This document shows, piece by piece, positions 1-3,726 of a DNA stretch of 5,735 nt. A program made the translations under genes and the position numbers. The number at the start of each line of letters is the position of its first letter. Within the stretch, counting starts at the first letter, position 1. Source of the DNA: Oxalobacteraceae bacterium (GTDB lineage Bacteria; Pseudomonadota; Gammaproteobacteria; Burkholderiales; Burkholderiaceae_D). The notes under the pieces were generated by a model. The model was given only the letters and a program-made list of their open reading frames with translations. It did no database searches and was not told the origin of the DNA. The stretch lies in assembly GCA_947446335.1 (NCBI GenBank), contig CANFGA010000228.1:1-5735 (forward strand), written 5' to 3'.

Positions 1-466
1 ACATTATAAAAAACAGGCCCAGGCCGGCTTCACGCTGATCGAATTGATGATCGTCGTTGCGATCATCGGGATACTGGCAACACTAGCCATTCCCGCCTAT
101 CAGGATTACATCGCGCGCGCGCAGATGAGCGAGGCGCTGGTACTGACCGATGGGTTGAAGACGCCCGTTTCCGAGGCGCTGGCACAAAACGGTGTTTGTC
201 CTCAAAACGTTACAAACGGCATCGCCGCAGCTTTAGATATCAAAGGCGCTTATGTAATCAGCGTTACAGCCGACGGCCCAGCTAATGCTACGGCAACAGG
301 CGACTGCACGATCGTCGCAAAAATGCAGCCAGTCGGCAGTGTATCGAGTAGCCTCGCAGGCAAGATTCTGACGCTGACGCTGACGGCTGGCGCCAGCTCG
401 AATACCTGGGTATGCACATCAAACGTGGCGCAAAAATACCTGCCGAAGGCTTGCACCACCGTCTGA
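1..466 (+). CDS. pilA: Type IV major-type pilin (PilA/PilE class), 5' end missing
   Basis: Structural pilin subunit, made as a prepilin, cleaved by PilD at the inner membrane and polymerised into the fibre. The reading frame starts at base 2; the start codon is left of the window. The leader ends KKQAQAG, cleavage falls before the Phe at 29-31, and the mature protein begins FTLIELMIVVAIIGILA with Glu5 present (41-43). The mature chain is 145 residues, typical of PilA. Cysteines fall at mature 57, 93, 129 and 142. The last two frame a C-terminal loop (WVCTSNVAQKYLPKAC) like the disulfide D-region of Pseudomonas PilA. The other pair could form a second bond. Bases 181-240 are only 28/60 GC by hand count, below the rest of the cluster. 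The symbol is by class: a secondary pilin copy is possible, since no other pilin locus can be seen. Confidence 0.9.
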   Translation, partial: HYKKQAQAGFTLIELMIVVAIIGILATLAIPAYQDYIARAQMSEALVLTDGLKTPVSEALAQNGVCPQNVTNGIAAALDIKGAYVISVTADGPANATATGDCTIVAKMQPVGSVSSSLAGKILTLTLTAGASSNTWVCTSNVAQKYLPKACTTV

Positions 467-487
467 TTACAACCTTGCCCAAGCAAC

Positions 488-503
488 TGGCCCGGAACCG
501 GCT
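488..503 (+). promoter_or_regulatory. Weak sigma54-like -24/-12 match
   Basis: TGGCCC, five bases, then CGGCT. The invariant GG (489-490) and GC (501-502) are at the correct 12-nt spacing. Five of six bases match TGGCAC and three of five match TTGCW. Transcription would start near 514, about 45 nt before pilE. Pilin genes in other proteobacteria often use sigma54 (RpoN with PilR), which makes this plausible, but such a short match occurs by chance in GC-rich DNA and no activator site was recognised. Confidence 0.2.
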
Positions 504-546
504 TTTGATGCGACCCGGGCTGAACCAGGCAGACCCGCAACATCCC

Positions 547-552
547 GGAAAG
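547..552 (+). promoter_or_regulatory. Ribosome-binding site of pilE-like gene
   Basis: GGAAAG ends 6 nt before ATG 559. It supports 559 as the start rather than the longer in-frame extension back to 412, which would run into the preceding pilin gene and put about 49 extra residues before a normal prepilin leader. Confidence 0.55.
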
Positions 553-558
553 CGCAAC

Positions 559-957
559 ATGAATCGACCCCATGGTCCCAAGAGCGGTTTCAGCCTGATC
601 GAGCTGATGGTCGCCGTTGCGATCATGGCGATCGTCGCATCCCTTGCGCTGCCGGCCTATGCTCAATACCTGGTCAGGTCCAACCGCGTCGCGGCGCAAG
701 CGCATTTGCTCGATCTGGCCTTGGGCCAGCAGCAATACCGGGCCGACAGCCGGGCCTATGCGGCGACGCTGTCCGAACTGGGGATCGCCACGCCGGCGGC
801 AGTGGCCAGCCGTTACGCGATCGCTTTGCTGATCGATGCCGGCCCGCCTGCCGTCTTCACCATCACCGCGACCCCGATCGCCGGCAGCTTGCAACAGGGC
901 GATGCCATATTGACCATCGACAACGCAGGCACCAGGACCCCGGCCGCGCTATGGTGA
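559..957 (+). CDS. pilE: PilE-like type IV minor pilin
   Basis: Minor pilin of 132 residues, expected to join the priming/tip complex of the pilus. The leader MNRPHGPKSG is followed by FSLIELMVAVAIMA with Glu at mature 5. The stretch SNRVAAQAHLLDLALGQQQY, the RAYA motif and the ending LTIDNAGTRTPAALW resemble the PilE/ComP-like minor pilin family, whose usual end is roughly LTLDSTG.KTP..CW. The two cysteines normally in this C-terminal region appear replaced (Ala-Ile and Ala-Leu-Trp here), and the whole protein has no cysteine. The start has GGAAAG upstream; the stop overlaps the fimT start by 7 nt. In Pseudomonas pilE lies after pilY1, whereas here the gene opens the cluster, so it may be a second or moved copy. 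Family is well supported; the exact ortholog is less sure. Confidence 0.82.
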   Translation: MNRPHGPKSGFSLIELMVAVAIMAIVASLALPAYAQYLVRSNRVAAQAHLLDLALGQQQYRADSRAYAATLSELGIATPAAVASRYAIALLIDAGPPAVFTITATPIAGSLQQGDAILTIDNAGTRTPAALW

Positions 958-1412
958 TGACGATGAAAAAACCAGGCGGCCACACGCTGCCCGAACTGAT
1001 GGTGGCCCTGTGCATCATGGCGATCCTCGCTGCAGTGGCCATTCCTTCTTTTGTCGGCACCATCGCAACCCAGCGCAGCAACAGTGCGGCCAATGACGTG
1101 TACGCGGCATTGACGCGCACGCGCAGTGAAGCGATCAAGCGCAACGTCGAGGCCACGCTGCGGCCCAACACGGTGGCGCTGTGGCAATTCGGCTGGAGCA
1201 TGCCGAACCCGGGCAACGCAGCGCAAAAACTCGATGATCACGCTGCCATACCGAGCGCCACGATCGCCGGTCCGGACAGCGTCGTGTATCTGCCCAATGG
1301 CAGAATCAAGGGCAACAGCGCGCTAGGTTTCAACATTGTGGTGGCAGGCGCGCAGCGCTGTGTACTGATCGATTTGAGCGGGCGGCCTTATCAAAAATCA
1401 TCGGCTTGCTGA
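951..1412 (+). CDS. fimT: FimT/GspH-family minor pilin
   Basis: Minor pilin or pseudopilin of 153 residues. FimT/FimU proteins take part in pilus priming and in some species in DNA uptake. The leader ends KKPGG and the mature protein starts HTLPELMVALCIMAILA, keeping Glu5 but with His at position 1 instead of the usual Phe or Met. The helix continues to AIPSF, then NSAANDVYAALTRTRSEAIKRN, a typical GspH segment. The C-terminus, RCVLIDLSGRPYQKSSAC, has the Cys pair (137, 153) that closes the last loop in this family. Three in-frame ATGs are possible (951, 957, 963). 951 overlaps the pilE stop and fits coupling; 963 has GGTGA at 953-957 and would leave a six-residue leader. The GRxR DNA-binding motif reported for Legionella FimT reads GRPY here, so a DNA-uptake role is uncertain. 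Confidence 0.85.
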   Translation: MVMTMKKPGGHTLPELMVALCIMAILAAVAIPSFVGTIATQRSNSAANDVYAALTRTRSEAIKRNVEATLRPNTVALWQFGWSMPNPGNAAQKLDDHAAIPSATIAGPDSVVYLPNGRIKGNSALGFNIVVAGAQRCVLIDLSGRPYQKSSAC

Positions 1413-1416
1413 CCAG

Positions 1417-2028
1417 ATGACGCCGCTTTGCACCCGGCATCGGCAACCTTGTCAACCAATGCGCCGACCACTGCGCCGGCAACGCGGCAGCACGCTGCTC
1501 GAAGTGCTGATCACGATGATCGTGCTCGCTTTCGGCTTGCTCGGCATCGCGGCCTTCCAGGTCAAGGCGCAGGCAGGAGCGAGCGAGTCATATCAGCGCG
1601 CGCAAGCGAGCGTGCTGCTCGAAGACATGCATGCGCGCATCGAAGGCAATGCGCCGCATGCGAGCGCCTATGTGCTGGACTATCCGCTGGGCAGCGCTGC
1701 AACAATTGCAGACTGCAGCGCCCTCGCTCCCGGCGCGGCGCTCGACCTGTGTCAATGGGGCAATGCATTGAAAGGCGCGGCCGAATCGAAGGGCGGCGCC
1801 AGCGTCGGCGCGATGGCTGGCGCGCGCGGTTGCATCACGCAGATCCAGGCGCCCGACCCGGCCAGCGGCGTGTGCCGGCCGGGCATCTACCTGATATCGG
1901 TCGCCTGGCAAGGCTGGCACAAGACCCGGTCATCAGCGCTCGCTTGCGGGCGCAATCTGTATGGCGATGACGGCAACCGGCGCGCGATTGCGCTGCGCGT
2001 CGCGATCGGCTTGCCATCGTGCTCGTAG
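1417..2028 (+). CDS. pilV: Type IV pilus minor pilin PilV
   Basis: Minor pilin of the priming complex, which links with PilW, PilX and PilY1. From ATG 1417 it has 203 residues. Cleavage is expected after Gly24: RQRG then STLLEVLITMIVLAFGLLGIAAFQ, with Glu at mature 5 and Ser at position 1. STLLEV followed by GLLGIA is characteristic of PilV. Further PilV-like features are DCSALAPGAALDLCQW, GIYLISVAWQGW and the end IALRVAIGLPSC. The exported part has six cysteines (100, 112, 139, 153, 177, 202), enough for three disulfides. The start is uncertain: ATG 1459 gives a more usual ten-residue leader (MRRPLRRQRG) and drops an odd Cys-containing stretch. Neither ATG has a clear ribosome-binding site. 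It starts 4 nt after fimT ends, suggesting coupled translation. Confidence 0.9.
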   Translation: MTPLCTRHRQPCQPMRRPLRRQRGSTLLEVLITMIVLAFGLLGIAAFQVKAQAGASESYQRAQASVLLEDMHARIEGNAPHASAYVLDYPLGSAATIADCSALAPGAALDLCQWGNALKGAAESKGGASVGAMAGARGCITQIQAPDPASGVCRPGIYLISVAWQGWHKTRSSALACGRNLYGDDGNRRAIALRVAIGLPSCS

Positions 2029-2034
2029 AGAGGA
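2028..2034 (+). promoter_or_regulatory. Ribosome-binding site of pilW
   Basis: GAGAGGA, overlapping the last base of the pilV stop codon and 5 nt before ATG 2040. It fixes the pilW start at 2040 rather than the in-frame GTG at 2019, and places pilW initiation within reach of ribosomes ending pilV. Confidence 0.75.
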
Positions 2035-2039
2035 TATCG

Positions 2040-3104
2040 ATGCCACGCTTGTGCTGCCAGCAGACACGGCAACGCGGCTTTTCGCTGGCCGAACTGATGA
2101 TAGCGATGACGATCGGCCTCTTGATCTTCGCCGGCATGACGACGCTGCTGGTCAACAATTCCAGAGCCCAGAGCGAGACCGAGAAAGCCAACCGGCAAGT
2201 CGAAAATGGTCGCTACGCACTCCAATTGCTGAGCGCCGACTTGCGCAACGCCGGCTATTATGGCGAGTTCGATCCCAGCGTGTTGCCGCTGCCCACTGCA
2301 CTGCCCGATCCTTGCGCAACCACGCTGGTCGAGCTGAAGGCGGCGCTGCCGCTGCATGTGCAAGGCGAGGATGGCGGCAGCCTGGCGTGTCTGCAGGATC
2401 TGCGCAGCGGCACCGATATCGTTGTCGTGCGCCACGCCGCAACTTGCGTGCTGGGCAGCGCCGGCTGCGATGGCATCGGCGCCGCCGGCCCCTATTTCCA
2501 GGCTTCGCTGTGCAACAATGCAAGCGAACTCGGGTCCGGCAGCGTGGATGACTTCTATAAGCTGGCGAACGACGCGACCGGATTGACGCGGCACCGGCGC
2601 GATTGCAGCGCACTCGCCGGCAGCGGCACGCCGGCCGCGCTGCGCCGCCTGGAAACCCATCTCTATTTCATCGCCAATAACGATCTCGACGGCGATGGGA
2701 TCCCGACGCTGAAACGCGCCCAATTGCTCGCCAGCGGCGATCGCATCAAAGTCATTATCATGCCGCTGGTGGCAGGCATCGAGAACATGCAAGTCGAGTA
2801 CGGAATGGACCTCGATGGCGACGGCGTCCAGGATGTGATCACGCCAGCGCCAGCAACCCACGATGGATGCGCGCTTGCGGCATGCGCAGTGGCCAACTGG
2901 CACAGCGTGGTGTCGGTCAAGCTGAGCCTGCTTGCCCGCAACACCGAACGCTCCAGCGGCTACAGCGCCAGCACCTCGTATGTGCTGGGGTCAACCGTCG
3001 ATGGCAGCGCCAACACGATTGCCGCCAGCGGCGACCATTACCGGCGCCATGTCTTTCAGGCGGTGGTGGCCTTGTCCAATCCGGCTGGCCGGAGCATGCC
3101 GTGA
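2040..3104 (+). CDS. pilW: Type IV pilus minor pilin PilW
   Basis: Large minor pilin of 354 residues that, with PilV and PilX, carries PilY1 at the pilus tip. The leader of 13 residues ends RQRG, then FSLAELMIAMTIGLLIFAG with Glu at mature 5. VENGRYALQLLSADLRNAGYYGEF (54-77, central part) is the PilW signature just after the helix. Two acidic loops, DLDGDG at 215-220 and DLDGDGVQD at 257-265, look like EF-hand-type calcium sites; the second sits in the family's usual EYG.D.DGDG..D position. Many cysteines are present beyond the leader (92, 117, 136, 143, 158, 189, 277, 282). The end, HVFQAVVALSNPAGRSMP, matches the common PilW finish. A strong ribosome-binding site chooses ATG 2040; the stop overlaps the pilX start by 4 nt. 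Confidence 0.93.
   Translation: MPRLCCQQTRQRGFSLAELMIAMTIGLLIFAGMTTLLVNNSRAQSETEKANRQVENGRYALQLLSADLRNAGYYGEFDPSVLPLPTALPDPCATTLVELKAALPLHVQGEDGGSLACLQDLRSGTDIVVVRHAATCVLGSAGCDGIGAAGPYFQASLCNNASELGSGSVDDFYKLANDATGLTRHRRDCSALAGSGTPAALRRLETHLYFIANNDLDGDGIPTLKRAQLLASGDRIKVIIMPLVAGIENMQVEYGMDLDGDGVQDVITPAPATHDGCALAACAVANWHSVVSVKLSLLARNTERSSGYSASTSYVLGSTVDGSANTIAASGDHYRRHVFQAVVALSNPAGRSMP
3091..3094 (+). promoter_or_regulatory. Ribosome-binding site deciding the GTG start of pilX
   Basis: GGAG lies inside the end of pilW, 6 nt before GTG 3101. It supports GTG as the pilX start and explains why the much longer in-frame extension back to 2867, buried in pilW, should not be used. Confidence 0.65.
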
Positions 3105-3670
3105 TCGCGCGCCAAACTCGACAGCGCGGCATCACGCTGATCGTGGCCTTGATCATGCTCGCATTGCTGACGCTGCTGGCGCTGACCAGCTTCAATCTGG
3201 GCCGGGCCAACATGGACATCATCAGCAACATGCAGCAGCGCGATGAAGCCATTGCCGCAGCCAGGGAAGTGATCGAAGAAACCGTCAGCAGCACCCGTTT
3301 CATCACCAGTCCAAGCGATGCCATCGGCCAGCCCTGCAATGGCAACAGCAACACCCGCTGCATCGACACCAATGGCGACGGCGTCGCGGACATCACCGTG
3401 CTCCTGAATCCAGCCCCGAACTGCGTCAAGGCCCAGAGCATCAAGGTCAGCGCGCTCGATGCCAGCCGCGCTGACGATGCCGGATGCAGCCTCGGCGTGG
3501 CCCAGAATTTTGGTGTCAGCGGTGCCGTGACCGGCGATTCGCTGTGCGCCGACAGCCTGTGGGAAATCCATGCCACGGCCACCGATGCCGTCAGCGCAGC
3601 CACTGTCGAGGTCACGCAAGGGATCTCGGTACGGGTCGCGAACGACGATATCGCGACCAGCTGTCCGTGA
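3101..3670 (+). CDS. pilX: Type IV pilus minor pilin PilX
   Basis: Minor pilin of 189 residues in the tip complex. It starts with GTG in a GTGA overlap with the pilW stop. The short basic leader MIARQTRQRG precedes ITLIVALIMLALLTLLALTS. Position 5 of the mature protein is Val, not Glu, as is common in PilX relatives and in the GspK-type pseudopilins that cap the fibre. QQRDEAIAAAREVIEE (45-60) is the family's post-helix segment. An acidic loop, DTNGDGVAD (89-97), has calcium-site spacing (D89, N91, D93, D97). Six cysteines (79, 87, 108, 129, 149, 188) could form three disulfides. SLWEIHATATD and the TVEVTQGISVRV strand near the end also fit PilX. Lacking Glu5, it is expected to act at the tip position rather than within the fibre. 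Confidence 0.9.
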   Translation: MIARQTRQRGITLIVALIMLALLTLLALTSFNLGRANMDIISNMQQRDEAIAAAREVIEETVSSTRFITSPSDAIGQPCNGNSNTRCIDTNGDGVADITVLLNPAPNCVKAQSIKVSALDASRADDAGCSLGVAQNFGVSGAVTGDSLCADSLWEIHATATDAVSAATVEVTQGISVRVANDDIATSCP

Positions 3671-3726
3671 TGCACTTTGACATTTTTTCGTGATTGCATT
3701 GTCGATCAACTCCAAAGGATGTCTGC
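3671..3726 (+). other. pilX-pilY1 spacer
   Basis: A 56-nt gap, much wider than the other junctions in this operon and visibly more AT-rich. It carries a perfect TTGACA (3677-3682), a run of six T (3683-3688) and the pilY1 ribosome-binding site. No good -10 hexamer lies 16-18 nt after TTGACA, and no stem precedes the T run, so neither a promoter nor a terminator can be called with confidence. Confidence 0.45.
3714..3719 (+). promoter_or_regulatory. Ribosome-binding site of pilY1
   Basis: AAAGGA, 7 nt before ATG 3727. It gives pilY1 its own strong initiation signal, in keeping with its not being directly overlapped by pilX. Confidence 0.7.

Larger units (their letters stand above)
467..558 (+). 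other. Spacer between pilin and minor-pilin operon
   Basis: This 92-nt gap is the only sizeable break upstream of the minor-pilin genes, so it is where a terminator for the pilin and a promoter for the operon would be expected. It holds a weak sigma54-like match (488-503) and a GGAAAG ribosome-binding site before pilE. No convincing intrinsic terminator is present: the GC-rich stretch before TTTT at 503-506 forms only a very short stem. Confidence 0.5.

Noticed and set aside
490..506. Possible intrinsic terminator after the pilin gene
   Set aside because: GC-rich DNA followed by TTTT, but only about three base pairs can form around a seven-base loop. A longer pairing (490-495 with 515-520) has no T run after it.
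412..558. Upstream in-frame extension of the pilE-like gene
   Set aside because: It overlaps the end of the pilin gene and would place about 49 residues before a normal prepilin leader; ATG 559 has its own ribosome-binding site.
250..894. Minus-strand open frames opposite the pilin and pilE-like genes
   Set aside because: They span two well-supported + strand genes and the gap between them, and encode low-complexity Arg/Gln-rich sequence with no family features.
966..971. Short A runs at the starts of pilin genes (8-13, 966-971) and T6 at 3683-3688 as phase-variation tracts
   Set aside because: Six-base runs are too short to argue for slippage. The A runs encode common Lys-Lys leader residues, and the T run is outside coding sequence. 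No homopolymer of the Neisseria pilC type is found in the pilY1 signal peptide.
1887..2903. Minus-strand open frame of 338 codons opposite pilW
   Set aside because: High-GC antisense shadow with no recognisable motifs and no sensible ribosome-binding context; pilW on the + strand explains the DNA.
2867..3100. Upstream in-frame extension of pilX
   Set aside because: It lies inside pilW and would add 78 unrelated residues before the prepilin leader; GTG 3101 with GGAG and the GTGA overlap is much better.
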